Shown here one piece after another: positions 21,427 through 33,141 of a DNA stretch of 64,000 nucleotides. Source of the DNA: Trichobilharzia regenti (Eukaryota; Platyhelminthes; Trematoda; Strigeidida; Schistosomatidae); assembly GCA_944472135.2 (NCBI GenBank), contig OX235265.1, positions 55,501,112 through 55,565,111 on the forward strand, in the 5' to 3' direction. The notes below the pieces were generated by a model. That model saw nothing but the letters and a program-made list of their open reading frames with translations, did no database searches and had not been told where the DNA came from. The number at the start of each line of letters is the position of its first letter. Positions within the stretch are counted from its first letter, which is position 1. The translations under genes were made by a program, and so were the position numbers.

Positions 21427-24375
21427 AATTCTCTACCCAATAATTCGATTGCATTTGTACCCTCTAATTAACGTCCTATAAATATGATCTTAACCCAACA
21501 AAGTAGACAAACAGACATTCATGACTGAGAATTCAAAATCGCTCAAACGGTGGTCTGAATATATACTGTACAACTGAATACTCCATGAAATCTGAGTGAA
21601 GAAAATAGAGGCACTGTTGCAGATTGCAAAAAGATGTGGTGACAATGTGTGTGTGTGTGTCATCTTCGTAACCGGAATAGAGATAACACAATGTTAATAC
21701 CAAACATGCGAACTAACAGCAACAATAAGAATAATATCGATGAGTATATTTAGAAAAATATCTGTATAATTGAAATGATGACTCATCGTAACAAAAATAA
21801 AAATCAGATAATCAGTCAAACAGTTTAATTGTTGATTATCAAATGTTATTATTCTCCTCTGACACATAATCATCTAACTAGCTGATAAATTTTGTTATTC
21901 AAAAGTAAACGTAAAACAAAGAAGATTTATCAAAGATAGATGATAAAAGACAGATGATAAATCCGCGTATGGTCCCACCTATACACATACAAATACACAC
22001 ACGCACATAAAGACATATACTGCCTTTCAGTGAGGCTAGAAATTATTTAAAACGAAAGGTGAAAAAAAATATGAATAGGAAGGATGAAGACCGACCTAGG
22101 CTGAAATTAACAACAAAAACACCCACAAAGGGTTAAGGTCAAACTCATTATTTCATTATTATTCATTACAGACAGGAGTGGGTAATTACAAATTATTTTA
22201 AATAATCTCAGCGTATTTAAAAAAAATCATAACAAGATTTTTTTGGACGTCTCGCTGTGTAACCACAACTTCTTCAGCAGAATTATTCGGATTTTATTAA
22301 CCATAAGACACAGAATTAGATAAAGTATAAAATGAGTGGGATACTTAAATGTAGGAGAATAATATGATTGAGTGCAATGTAGAAAAATTGTACAAAGATG
22401 AAGTTTGGCAGTTATAGTGATCTCATAATGCTTCACTGATTTCTGCATAGAAATGCGCTCCAACACCCTTAAGATTTCTCATTTACCTTTATATTTCACT
22501 GCATTCTTTTAAGTATACATATTGTTTATTGATATCTCACTCCATGTTAATCTTATATTTAATTCGTACCGTGCTATAGCCGATAAAATTAAGTTACTAA
22601 AGTAATTCCTCCAATTCTTTAGTCATATTCACAAAATGTAGAATGCTGGTTAATGGAACTGACTGACTTTCAACAATTAATATGAGTCAATCAGTAGTAA
22701 GTGATGCAATCTTATGTTGTTCTTAATTTGCATCAGATACAAGTGTTACTAAGTTCAAGGTGCAAAATCTGCATCACCAAATGTATTCCCATGAGAAAAA
22801 CTTGAGCTTAGGATACATTAAATATTAGAAGCATATTGTATGCATGTGCGTGTCTGTGATTAAGTAAATGTACACTTTCCCGAAAAACAAATTTTGTGGG
22901 AATGAATGAATATCGGTTTTTATATACATGTACAATAGATAGTTCAATAACTAGAGGGAATACAGTGTATTGCAATATAATAAATATCATATACATGTAA
23001 GGAAATCCTTTTTTTACAGAATTATTTTTAAAATAATGTACAATATTGTCTCTAAAATTACTAAACATATGAGGAATAATATAAAAGGAAGATAAATACA
23101 TCTATCCATCATCTAAATTTAATGTGAATAGTACAAAATACTGTATAAAATAAGTCTGTCTGTTCCCTTTTATTCCTTTTTATCTCCCACATTTCTCCCT
23201 CATACACACATCTTTTATCTACTTACATTTTTCATTTTTCGCACACATTTCTAAGTTAAAATTTATCTAACATTAATAGGTTATTCGACAACAATACTCA
23301 CATTATTGTTATACACGATTAAACAGACATCCAGTCTTTGCTGCATCGAAGAAATGACAAAATGCCAACTTGAATCACTTGTGTAAGCCTAATACCGAGA
23401 AATAAAATTCACACCTATCTCAAATAAAACAGCTACTTTTAATTTCTAATGTGTGATAATATCACGTATTCTTGCAACATTTAATGTTTCTTTTTAGACA
23501 GCTAAGAAGTATGATTCAATAGTACAATGCTCGACAGTCACGCAGGTGATTCGGGTTCGATTTCCAGTTTACACACTCTTAAAACTCGCAAGGAATGAAA
23601 ACAAAAGTATAGAGCTACTAGAAAAACAACTAACATCCTTTTGAACAATTTACGGTTTACTGAGAACTTCATTCTACCTGATAAATTGTTTATATTTTCG
23701 TGAAAACAATTAACTTCATGAGTCAACTTCAAATTAGTATGAGATTAATAAGTGGGATGAATTAATTAACGAAATGGAAATCAAACTATCACAGTAAACG
23801 GAGCTAACAAATGAACAGATTTCGCTAACGTCATATTGTTGTGTGTAAATATGAAGTGTAATCAAGATTACAGAAAACTACAGAAGTTAAAAAAATACTT
23901 GGTGAGTTTCTAAGCTCTAGTAACCACATTCCACATATTTAATAATAATAATAATACCTAATTGGCCAGCATTGAATACTAAAAACTATTTGAACAATAA
24001 CAAAAACAACAATGGCAACAAGTAAACATAAACGCTTGAGTTTATTGGTCTACATAGGTGTCTTGAAAGAGAAACCTAAATTAATAGGACAAGGCAGAAT
24101 TCGAAGTATTTAATACCTAAATGACTGTGGAGAAATTACTGTCAACGCTATGCCTGCACATTGTGATGAAACAGATTAAGTGATTCACATGAACTACTGC
24201 AATAATACAGTCAAAATTTACAACGAAAGGAAACATTTCTGTACAGATGTCATCCAGAGTTATAAGCTGTGAACTTTTACACCTTTTGTAGAAATTTTAC
24301 ATCTTGAAGTATATTTTTTCATGTTTAACTTTGAAATAGATGAAATGCTTTTAAAAAACGCAACTAATACAGTCG
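21427..24375. other. no gene recognised
   Basis: Long AT-rich stretch with a (GT)n run near 21648-21660 and an (ATA)n run near 23942-23957. A single B-box-like 'gggttcgatttcc' near 23553 may be a SINE relic. Further exons of the minus-strand gene starting at 25017 could lie here but none can be identified by eye. Confidence 0.45.
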
Positions 24376-24381
24376 ACTTAC
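24376..24381 (-). other. predicted 5' splice donor
   Basis: GTAAGT on the minus strand directly follows codon AGA and matches the eukaryotic donor consensus at all six intron positions shown. It separates the coding exon from an in-frame stop a few codons later. Confidence 0.7.
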
Positions 24382-25017
24382 TCTTTCTAATTTCAATCTT
24401 TTAATCGGTAATAAGCTTTCATTCAATCCACCCTGACTGGTTGTTTCATCAGTTTTTACAGCAAATTCATATGGATCTACGGTTTCACTATTTCCACCAG
24501 AGAGAATTGAGGATGTTGACGATGAAGAACAATTATTGGATGAGCAACAACCTGATTTAGAGTTAGTTAGTCGTATTGTATTAGAAACGGTACTATTACT
24601 ATTATTGCCAATAATACTAGATATGTTAGCAGTGGTATTTATGGAGGATAAATGAGTACGCCCACCACGATGTGTAATCTTCAAAGAGGTACCAACTCCA
24701 ACATTATCGTTATTAGTTGTAGTAGCACTATTCATGGAAGATGAATTTGTGTGTTTATTTGATTTGTGACGTGTTTTAATGCCTTTTGGTGATTGATCAG
24801 ATAACTTTTTACGACTGTTGATACTGTTAATACCACAACAACCACTTACAGTCGAGGTGTTAGTTATTGTGTAGTTGTTATTCGGATTGTCAAGTTGTTC
24901 AGTAATTTTCTCAGGTAGAGACGATGTCGAATTACTGGTACTAACACTTGCACTATTGTTTCCACTACGTGTAGACGTTTCTGATCTATTATATGGACGT
25001 TTATTTTTCACCTTCAT
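24382..25017 (-). CDS. first coding exon of an unidentified Ser/Asn/Thr-rich protein
   Basis: This is the only convincing host coding sequence in the window. Translation starts at the ATG at 25017; an in-frame TAA five codons upstream (25032-25030) supports this Met. The exon encodes 212 residues and ends in phase 0 at 24382, where GTAAGT (24381-24376) is a strong splice donor. Reading through would add only VSRLY before a stop, so the protein surely continues in exons further down the minus strand. Residues 1-10 are basic (MKVKNKRPYN). Most of the rest is low-complexity S/N/T with Cys pairs (SGCC near 59 and again near 156). The less repetitive end, DPYEFAVKTDE to LLPIKRLKLER (about 180-212), is acidic then basic and could include a nuclear localisation signal. 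I do not recognise the family; a nuclear regulatory protein is only a guess. No signal peptide or membrane segment is visible. Confidence 0.7.
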
Positions 25018-26097
25018 ATTCGGTTGTATTTACACAATTTCGAGACTTCTGCCTGAACGAAATCGACCAGATTGATGAAACGCTCTAGTAGGTTTTTTCA
25101 GAAAGTATATACTCTAACCACACCACGTAATGTTTACATTTAAGTAACACTCGATGCGTGGTGAAACCAGTATATCCGTAGAATTAATCTTTGTTTTTGA
25201 GTCGCGCGATACGATGACAAATCCAATCAGCTTGTGTACAAAAACGATGTGCGTTAAAAAGTAGACAAAATAAATCCACAAAGTAAATATATCACTTGTA
25301 AAGACAGCAACCACTCGCAGATCAGGTCACAAAATTCTAGTATGATCGCATTAATAAGTGAAATTAAATGTGTGACTAGGTAGGCAGCTTGTACAGTACA
25401 CAATATATATATATATATATTTCACACTTTATATTCTATTATATTCGTACATCTAATTATCCACAAAATGTAAATTTTGAAATGAAATTCTCCACTTGAT
25501 AGAATAACAAATTATTTATCCATAAACACAATTGCTGTAATAATCCGAATCCATCAACATAGGCAAACAGAAATCCACAAATGAAAGAAAAGCGGATTGC
25601 ATCGCCATTTCTAATCAAAATAAATAGGGCAAGCCAATGATTGGTTTAAAAGTATCGTCCAATCATACCACAACTGTCAAATATTGAATAAAATCTAACG
25701 CCCTCGTTGGTCTATATATAAATTAAGGTTGTGAATTCACTAAATTAAATGGTGAACAAAAGAATAGAAACAGTGATGAAGAATAGAAATTTCGCTGGTC
25801 ACAACACTACGTTCAGTAGTGTAGTAAAACAAATAAATAAAAAGATGTTTGTATGGAGTGTACATCACTACCAGTGAGAATAATTCTCAAGCGTTAACTG
25901 GAATAGCTTTTGCTAAATATTTACTGTCGTGTCTATCAGTAAGCTACATTTAAAGAAATAAGAAAATATAAACATGTGATAAAAAGATACTCCTAACGAT
26001 ATGTGATCAAAATGAAATTTTAGTGTGAATTAAATGCGAAATATATGGAAAAAATCAATATAAATACATTTCTATAGTTTGGTTTTGTAAGGATTAG
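25018..26097. other. upstream flank of the minus-strand gene
   Basis: The sequence immediately upstream of the ATG is probably 5' untranslated. A possible splice acceptor (TTTCGTTCAG on the minus strand) ends at 25053, so a noncoding exon may lie further up. A (TA)n tract occupies about 25401-25420 and a TATATATAA sits near 25712. None of these can be assigned as a promoter with confidence. Confidence 0.35.
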
Positions 26098-26162
26098 TTA
26101 TGTTTTACGGGTTGATCACGGATTGATATCAGTTAGAGAACCATTGAAAACCAGGGAGTACT

Positions 26163-26207
26163 GGACAGCTGCTGTTTCATCCTAGTTTGGGAATCATCGG
26201 CAGTACG
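26163..26207 (-). ncRNA. hammerhead region, subfamily II, left arm
   Basis: Minus strand mirror of the right-arm ribozyme: core CCGATGA (U4 changed to C), stem II partly paired, and a stem III ACAG-CAG-CTGT with a real three-base loop. Stem I GTACTG/CAGTAC is intact. The U4 change should block catalysis. Confidence 0.7.
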
Positions 26208-26340
26208 CACCCACTGGGATTCGAACCCGGGACCTTCCGGTTACAAGGCAAGCTCGTATACCATTGAATTGGGTCCCAGTGGCTGAATGGTATACGAGCT
26301 TGCCTTGTAACCGGAAGGTCCCGGGTTCGAATCCCAGTGG

Positions 26341-26388
26341 GTGCGTACTGCCGATGATTCCCAAACTAGGATGAAACAGCAGCTGTCC
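26341..26388 (+). ncRNA. hammerhead region, subfamily II, right arm
   Basis: Stem I GTACTG/CAGTAC is perfect. The core is CCGATGA, stem II is TTCC/GGAT with the outer pair broken, then GAAA and a stem III with loop CAG, ending at the UC site. The same substitutions occur at 38340-38400, so they were inherited from the subfamily's master copy. Confidence 0.7.
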
Positions 26389-26564
26389 AGTACTCCCTGG
26401 TTTTCAATGGTTCTCTAACTGATATCAATCCGTGATCAACCCGTAAAACATAAATACATTTATCGTTAAGTAGATAGATGCAGAACAAAAAGAAAATACG
26501 ATGTCATTAGGAATGTTTCATTGTGGATTTCGTCACGAGGGAGCATCTCTTGAAGAATAACTGA

Positions 26565-26640
26565 AACTCAAGAGAAAGTCCTAAACTAGGACCAACCCTG
26601 TCCAGTTTTCAATGATTCTCTGGTTGATGTTGGTTAGTGA
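26565..26640 (+). repeat. HHR-SINE fragment
   Basis: It contains 'gagaaagtcctaaactagga', 'ctgtccagttttcaatgatt' and 'ctctggttgatgttgg', which are ribozyme and tail remnants. The GAAA strand is lost (ccaacc). Confidence 0.65.
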
Positions 26641-27369
26641 GGAAACGGACATTGGAATTAATTCTAATCCTGACAAAACCCACAATTCGAACAAGAATAT
26701 TATTTTAATAGATATTTATAGCTCAATGTATGAAGCGAATGTTTCATTATTTCTGTTTAGTAAGGTATGCATAAAAATCTGTGGGAATTCAGTTAATTGA
26801 GTTCTACTTTCAAACTTTTGTAATCAGAGTTTATCAAAATCCCCGAGAAAATCAGTCATGCCATGGGAATTTAGAAAAATTATTACTGAAAACACTGGTT
26901 AAAATATTACCACTGGTTCATTTAATAGCATATTAACCAAGCTCTCGTATAATGGTAACGTTATGCAGCACCTCAGAATTTAGTCTAGCTTAATGTAACG
27001 CCTTTTTAGATTACTGGTCGTACTGATAAACTTGTAGAAGGAATTCAGTTATTAGAGGAAATCACTGAGTATATGATCTAAGGTGAATTACTGGTGTTCT
27101 CAAAGCTGTTTATTGGCTTACCTGTGTCTAAGATAAACTTATGACAATAGAATAATTTGTATATAATTAATGGTGAAAGTAACGCTCATACTTCTTGTTT
27201 AGACTTTAAGACATCTGGTTAAACCATAAAAAATCTGGTTAACATTTTTATTGGCCAGTTAAGATGAGAAATACCAAGGTGGAAATTATACATGAAAAAT
27301 GCCAATTTCATATGTAACCCAGATATAACTTAGTAGCAGCATGAAATTAAAATAAATGCCGATTTTTTA
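26641..27369. other. no gene seen
   Basis: AT-rich sequence with short open frames only. Confidence 0.5.
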
Positions 27370-27580
27370 TGAGCCGTGTGTACAAACAAATTTCAACGTA
27401 TTTGCTCCTGTCTGTCATTCCGTTGATGCAGGGCACCTTGAAATTCATTAAGTTAGTCAACAGACAATTTAATTCCATTTTCCTTGAGTTAGCTGAAGCA
27501 AATGCTATCAGACGCATAAAGCCCCACTTACATGTTCAGAAAGGAGCAGTTCTCAATCTCTCTTTGTCCTAGTAAATCGA
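27370..27580 (+). pseudogene. PLE C-terminal fragment
   Basis: The end of the open frame reads FLELAEANAIRRIKPHLHVQ followed by KGAVLNLSLS, matching the LxxAEAIAIRxxKPxLxVQK conserved end of PLE GIY-YIG proteins (compare 39488-39720). The preceding part is not clearly homologous. Confidence 0.6.
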
Positions 27581-28347
27581 TTTCTGAATTCTCTCTTTAA
27601 CTTGATTGCGTGATCCTTCCTCTTCCCAGTCGCTATATTATAATTTCGTCCCTACGATTTGAGTTGAATTTATTATATGATTACGCAGTTTACAAGCTAA
27701 TTATTACGGGCTATTTCACTTCTTGTCTTTACTATTCAGCTTTCTTATCAATGCTTCCAAACATCCCCCCACTTAAAACTTGAGCCTTCTGTGTATAAGC
27801 TATTTAGGTGTAACCTCTAGGTTGCGTTTATATTTGTTATTCTTCCGGTAACTGACATTATGCCACTTTTGCGAGTATGTTGAAATTTTTCTCTACATAT
27901 ACTTAACAAATTTTTGGGTTATATGCAGCTGATGAGCAACCGTAAAAATAGAATGATGTCATGTTGTTATACTCAAACAGTTGTTTTTGCTTAATTCATA
28001 CTGACATGAGGGAATAGGTGTATCAAAAGGAGTACCATCAAATTTTGAAGTCGGAGCTGTGGAACGAAATAAAATCCGTTATATTGCAGTAGTTTTGCAA
28101 GTTATAACGATTCTGAGTTTAAATGTGAGCAAAGATATTGAAGGTTTAAAAATTATATTTCTACGAAAGTCAAATATGTGACAATCTTGGGACTAACTTG
28201 TTATGAGATTATGGATGCCGATGATTAACAAACTAGGCCGAGGGATTCCACTCTTGCTCCCTAGTTTTGAATATTTGTCTGAATAATATTGCCTTACAAA
28301 ACAAAAAATATATTTTCAAGTATTGGTTTTGTAGGGGTTTTGTTTGA
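27581..28347. other. no gene seen
   Basis: AT-rich, nothing recognisable. Confidence 0.5.
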
Positions 28348-28414
28348 TTGCATGGAGGATTTCATCATCAGTGGTTCTCTAACTGATGTCAGCTCAAGAT
28401 GAAATCCTCCATGA
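28348..28414. repeat. fold-back of HHR-SINE tails
   Basis: A minus-strand tail end (catggaggatttcatc, 28353-28368) meets a plus-strand tail (gatgaaatcctccatg, 28398-28413), so two tail fragments face each other with a 29-base centre 'atcagtggttctctaactga...'. Confidence 0.8.
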
Positions 28415-29217
28415 AAAAAATATATTATCATAAAGTTAACGAATAACAAGTTTTGCTTTACGTTATTCGTAAAAATGTTGTTTGAAAATTAACAAAGTAG
28501 CTGTGGTTAGCCAGCATACATTAAAGCCTAGTCGAAATTCTACTGTTAATTGACTGTATATGTCTGAAATACTACTAAATTGATAGACTTTTATTTGGAA
28601 AGCAATCCCAATTCTGATGAATAAAATACACTCTTGATTAACAAAGCATATATGTCTTCCGCTGAAAGGTAAGGAAGAGGCAAAAGCAATCGCTTGACGC
28701 TTGATAACACCAGACATGCAATAGGTGTTAGCTAACCTTTCACAATAATCTTTAGTTTCTTTGTTCTTCAGCAGCTTTCGCTGTCAAATGGTTACAACCT
28801 AACCTGTATAAACACAAGCATAGTGCAGTTAGCCCTTCCCTACTCTGGTCATTACCTTAATGTTTTTATTGTATTCTAGGTTTTTTCTTGATTTTGTGGT
28901 CCACTTTTTTGATTTCACACCTTCACTGACCGAACGGAGGTTGTTGTAAAGACTTCCATTTCACTTAATAGCTTGTCGATGTAATGATTTACTGTTAATT
29001 AACATATCTATTCAAATCTACGTCATCCAAATATCCCATTCTCCTTGATTTTCCAATTTCATATTATATTATGCATTAATAGAACCTGGTTTGTTTTAGA
29101 GAACACAGTTTAAATAAACACATTTTCGAGGATATTTTTTATCAGGTTTTGCAGTTGCATAATAAAATGTTAAACACTCGTATTTGAAACCAGTGTAGTT
29201 TACAGAATTAAAGTCCG
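28415..29217. other. no gene seen
   Basis: AT-rich. An 84-codon minus frame at 28463-28717 shows no domain. Confidence 0.45.
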
Positions 29218-29322
29218 GATATTTGATGCCCAAACTAGGATGTAACACTAGCCCAGTACACCCTGGTTTTTAATGGTTCTCTAACTGATATCAATCCGTG
29301 GTCAAACTCGAAAAAACAAATC
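29218..29322 (+). repeat. HHR-SINE subfamily II fragment
   Basis: It carries 'gatgcccaaactaggatgta', then 'ggttctctaactgatatcaa' and 'tccgtggtcaaactcg', matching the subfamily of the 26098-26453 palindrome. The head and the first ribozyme strand are missing and the GAAA strand reads GTAA. Confidence 0.75.
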
Positions 29323-29762
29323 TAATCCTTGCAAGCTAGCTCTTGGAAATAACAGTTATAACAAGAATAAACTCACGCATATGTTTACGTAATCCATCTA
29401 ACCAACCATTGTGAATACGTAAGGAGAATATGTGCATTTCCAGGGACAGAAAGGAATTTGTGAAACTAAGATTAAAATATGCAATTGTAGCTTAGTATGA
29501 CAGTGATAATAAAGATGATGGTAAAAACAAAAGTAATACTTATTGTCATCTGATGCCACTAGGATAGGGAGCTAATCTAAGTTGTTGGTGAAGGCAATGA
29601 GACGGAGAGAGAATTTAAAAACTGTCTTTGAACGCAGACTGTGTCAGCTTTGCCTAGCAATCTAAGTCATACGAACCTAAAGAAATGCAATGGTATATTG
29701 TATAGAATGGTAAAGGCTGAATATTTATCAGTCGTGTTCTGCGTATCCACTAGGTGTGCCAA
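29323..29762. other. no gene seen
   Basis: AT-rich spacer. Confidence 0.5.
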
Positions 29763-30076
29763 TGTGGTGAGAGCTGGCTGTTAGCCGAAATTGGTGGACA
29801 GTAATTTACGCCAATTTTTATGTCCCAAATATTGGTCGTGAGGAAAATGAGGACAAAAGCTTTGCGTGGGCGGATACAGCCAACACAGAGATGATCTGAC
29901 ATTCAAGAAACAGCCACAAAGAGATGCAAGGATAACTTTCTGTGATAAACAACCAATCAGAGGACTGTGTTTTTCTGCTAACAATAATCTATAATAATGT
30001 ACATGAAAATATATAAATGTGTGTTGATTTCCTCAATAAATGATATGTTACCTGGTCCTTGTCTTCTGTTGTTACA
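29763..30076. mobile_element. solo LTR-like element with CCAA target duplication
   Basis: The 314-bp element begins TGTGGTGAGAGC and ends CTGTTGTTACA, the TG...CA ends of a long terminal repeat. CCAA occurs immediately before (29759-29762) and after (30077-30080), a 4-bp target duplication. A related element with the same ends lies at 37972-38222. No internal gag or pol sequence is next to it, so it is a solo LTR. A Gypsy-type source (such as schistosome Boudicca-like elements) is inferred from LTR ends and duplication length only. Confidence 0.82.
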
Positions 30077-30587
30077 CCAATATGGAACTCTTGATTAACC
30101 TTACTATTTGCTTTCCTAGCCACATTGGACAATGCTCAAGAAAGATGCAGTGTGCTCGCCAAGTTGTTCTTTTATGCAACTGTCTGCACAAAAGCGGTCA
30201 GATTCATAATTCTACATTGAAGTGTCCAGACTCTGTAGCTTAGCCTTCATCTGCAGTGGTATTATACAACGAGAAGTGAAGTTGAAACACAGCGTTGTGA
30301 CCAAGGAGGTTTTCGGTATTAGTTTTCTGACTTTCAGTAACGATAATTCAGTAGGTCTATCTCATTTAGATGATGAAGTCATATATATATATATATTTCT
30401 CATTACGGAAACTTTCAAATACTCCTCTAGATATCTGCCCACATATACGGGTTTTTCCTTTTTTCATTATACAGTGGGTTGTTTGTATAGATTTTTTGTG
30501 GTGAAATATCAGAGCACTGATGAGATTTTGTTTGTATACAAGTGGAACATTCTTGTCCTATTTTGGCTGATGTCTTAAGAATAGTGC
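30077..30587. other. no recognised gene
   Basis: An open frame of 118 codons (30222-30578, plus) spans a (TA)n tract and shows no domain. Confidence 0.45.
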
Positions 30588-31209
30588 AATAAGAACACCT
30601 TTTTGCAGGATAACATGAATTCATTTTATCTCATCAACCGCATTCAACCCATATAATAAACTGTATAAACAATAAGTGTGAAATAATTTAAGCGTATTTT
30701 GACTGAATAGTTATTTCATTTTATGAGAGTTGGAATAGTGAATTATAACCAAAACAGAAACATTGTATATTGTTCATAGAAGAATGTTCTGGAATTTTGG
30801 TGTGGTTCACATATAAAGTGGAGACAACAGCATAGTCATTTCATTGCATTTTAATTTTCTGTGTCATAACTCAGTAATTGCGTTCATCTGTTTTCCTACA
30901 AGTTCTTCATATCTTTGTGTCCTTGATCTCTTTCATTTCAGTTGAATAACTTTGCGCTTGACTATGTAGTTGTCTCCACTTTATATGTGAACTACACCAA
31001 AATTCCAGAACATTCTTCTATGAACAATATACAATGTTTCTGTTTTGGTTATAATTCACTATTCCAACTCTCATAAAATGAAATAACTATTCAGTCAAAA
31101 TACGCTTAAATTATTTCACACTTATTGTTTATACAGTTTATTATATGGGTTGAATGCGGTTGATGAGATAAAATGAATTCATGTTATCCTGCAAAAAGGT
31201 GCTCTTATT
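30588..31209. repeat. 622-bp inverted repeat, 251-bp arms
   Basis: Arm 30588-30838 pairs with 30959-31209 with few mismatches, around a 120-bp spacer. Outer ends read ATAAGAACACC... and ...GGTGCTCTTAT. There is no open frame of interest. It may be a foldback or MITE-like element, or an inverted segmental copy. No flanking target duplication is certain. Confidence 0.92.
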
Positions 31210-31925
31210 TCATCATTCAAATTTATGAAGGGAACTAATTGTATGAAGTAATGTTCTGAGAATCATTAATCTGCTTTGTAGTCGAAATAATAATAATAAT
31301 AATAAATAATTCTGAAGTATGTTACATATTATTTATTTAATTATAGTTACTTAGGTAATTTTTAGATTGTTAGTGACTTCAGAAAAGCAATAAAATAAAA
31401 TGAGCTCTTTTCGCATCCGGCAGTTACCTTAGTTCTTGCTTTGTACGAAGTAACCGACTAGACGAAGTTAAAGAACATTAATTGCCACTCTCATTTCAAT
31501 AGGTCACGTAGTCAAGCGTTGGCAAAAAATAGAATTTATTTTCTCATGTGCACAATTTAGTATTCATGCTGGACAACGAACAGCTAGGTGAATGATATTT
31601 CACAAGCAAACACGGAGGCAACAACATCTTCATCTCTGCAGCTATTTTCCAATTTAGGACTCGTAAGATTTGTGTGAACCATCCATTAGGTGTCGTACTT
31701 AGGTACTCATATTTGTTTGCTGACTAACTGGTATCGTGGAAAATTCAATGTATATCAAATTAAAGAAAAATTGCACATTAGCTAAACATCGTCTGTAGCT
31801 AAGGCAGAAAAATCTAACTGGTAGAATTCAGTCAATAAAACACTAAAGACTAGGTACAACACAACAATGTTTACACCTGTGACAAACTAATGTAACCATT
31901 CCAGTTCTACAAGAAGTTAATTGCG
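31210..31925. other. AT-rich with old repeat traces
   Basis: An (ATA)n run lies at 31286-31306. The phrase 'ggtcacgtagtcaagcgttg' near 31502 resembles 'ggtcatgtagtacagggtag' near 38975, suggesting an old dispersed repeat. No gene. Confidence 0.4.
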
Positions 31926-31929
31926 ACCA

Positions 31930-32075
31930 GAATAGCTCACTGGTAGCTTCTCTGACTGTAACACTGAGTGACGTGATTCAGTTTTCCGAGAAGATTTCTA
32001 TCTTATTACAGTTGGCGGGTAAACTTTGCTGAGTAGTGCTAATAAGCACGAAAACTAAGCCTAGACATTTTTTCT
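31930..32075 (+). repeat. old SINE-like repeat (family D)
   Basis: The A-box-like 'atagctcactggtagcttct' and the distal 'aataagcacgaaaactaag' match the copy at 3000-3250. A B-box-like 'gtgattcagttttcc' lies between. Confidence 0.45.
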
Positions 32076-32917
32076 AACTACCTCTTAGACCATAAATATA
32101 GAGAAAGTATATCCTTTTGTAGTTTCTAAATAATCTTGTTTCAGTTAACACGGTTGACAATATTTAAAGTTATAAGAGTCCATTAAAAAGATAGGTGATA
32201 TGTTAATAACTAATCATATTTTAATGGATGACACAGTTCAGGCAGGTAAAAGTTTATATCTCCAACTTTATGTACACATAAGTGAAGATCCGTGTGATAA
32301 ATCTTGAGTGCTTCCATCATCTTTAATAACCTTGCAGTAAAACTATGTGATTGATATTGATTTTATGACTAGGTAGTGATTAATAATTTAGAATGGAAGA
32401 TTCTGGGTCTCTATTTAGATAATATTCACTTTTCTGAATAATCGAATGACCACTAGTTAGCATGTTCTTTCTTATGACATTGGAACATCTTAATTCTAAT
32501 TCTATATGTGAGTTGGTGTAACTGCGGGTTGTTTATAAGTGGGTATAAGGAGGGAAAGTTCTTCAGAGGTTAGAGGAAGAGTTGATGTTAATAAGGTGCA
32601 TATAATCTTTGAGTTACCACTATTATGATTTGGCAACCTCTAAATTGTATTTGATGAAAATAGCTATTAGTTGGTTAGAATCACCTGACAGGAAGCTCTA
32701 GACAAGATGTTTGCTTATGTGTAAATTGGAGGGAATTGATGCCCTAAATCCTAGTCACAGTCAGAGATGCTACCACTGAGCTAATTGGCCTCCTGTAAAA
32801 CTGTATTGGTTACATTGCTTGTAGGTTGAAAATATCCCTTACTGACAAGTGTCACTAAGCATTGAACCCACGGCCAGGACTTCCTTCAGACTACCTTGAA
32901 CGACCTAAGATCAGTTA
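32076..32917. other. no gene seen
   Basis: AT-rich. A minus-strand tRNA-like phrase near 32765 ('ctaccactgagctaattgg') hints at one more decayed SINE head. Confidence 0.4.
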
Positions 32918-33141
32918 AAATTTGAAAAGAGATAGAAACGAGCATTGGAGCAAAATAACACTGAACCAATTTCATTTAGTGATTTCTTTTCACCGTTATG
33001 CGACTTGTAACCTTTAGTATAACTAGTCATAATACTATTTTAACATATTTGTGTTTATCAACGAGAATCAATCCTCGTATAAATGATATTGTAATATTAT
33101 CACGGTGAAATAAAACATCGCGATGACAAGTTATCTTAAAG

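Larger units (their letters stand above)
26098..26453. repeat. head-to-head HHR-SINE palindrome, 168-bp arms
   Basis: Bases 26098-26265 are the reverse complement of 26286-26453, with no indel and a 20-base centre (26266-26285). Each arm is an HHR-SINE of a second subfamily with B box GGTTCGAATCC, ribozyme region and tail (gatatcaatccgtgatcaac). The A-box start (GTGGCTGAATGG) is complete only in the right arm. Confidence 0.95.

Noticed and set aside
21427..24375. further exons of the minus-strand gene
   Set aside because: No segment with clear acceptor, open frame and matching composition could be picked by eye.
30222..30578. 118-codon open frame as a gene
   Set aside because: It runs through a TA microsatellite (IYIYIF) and resembles no family.
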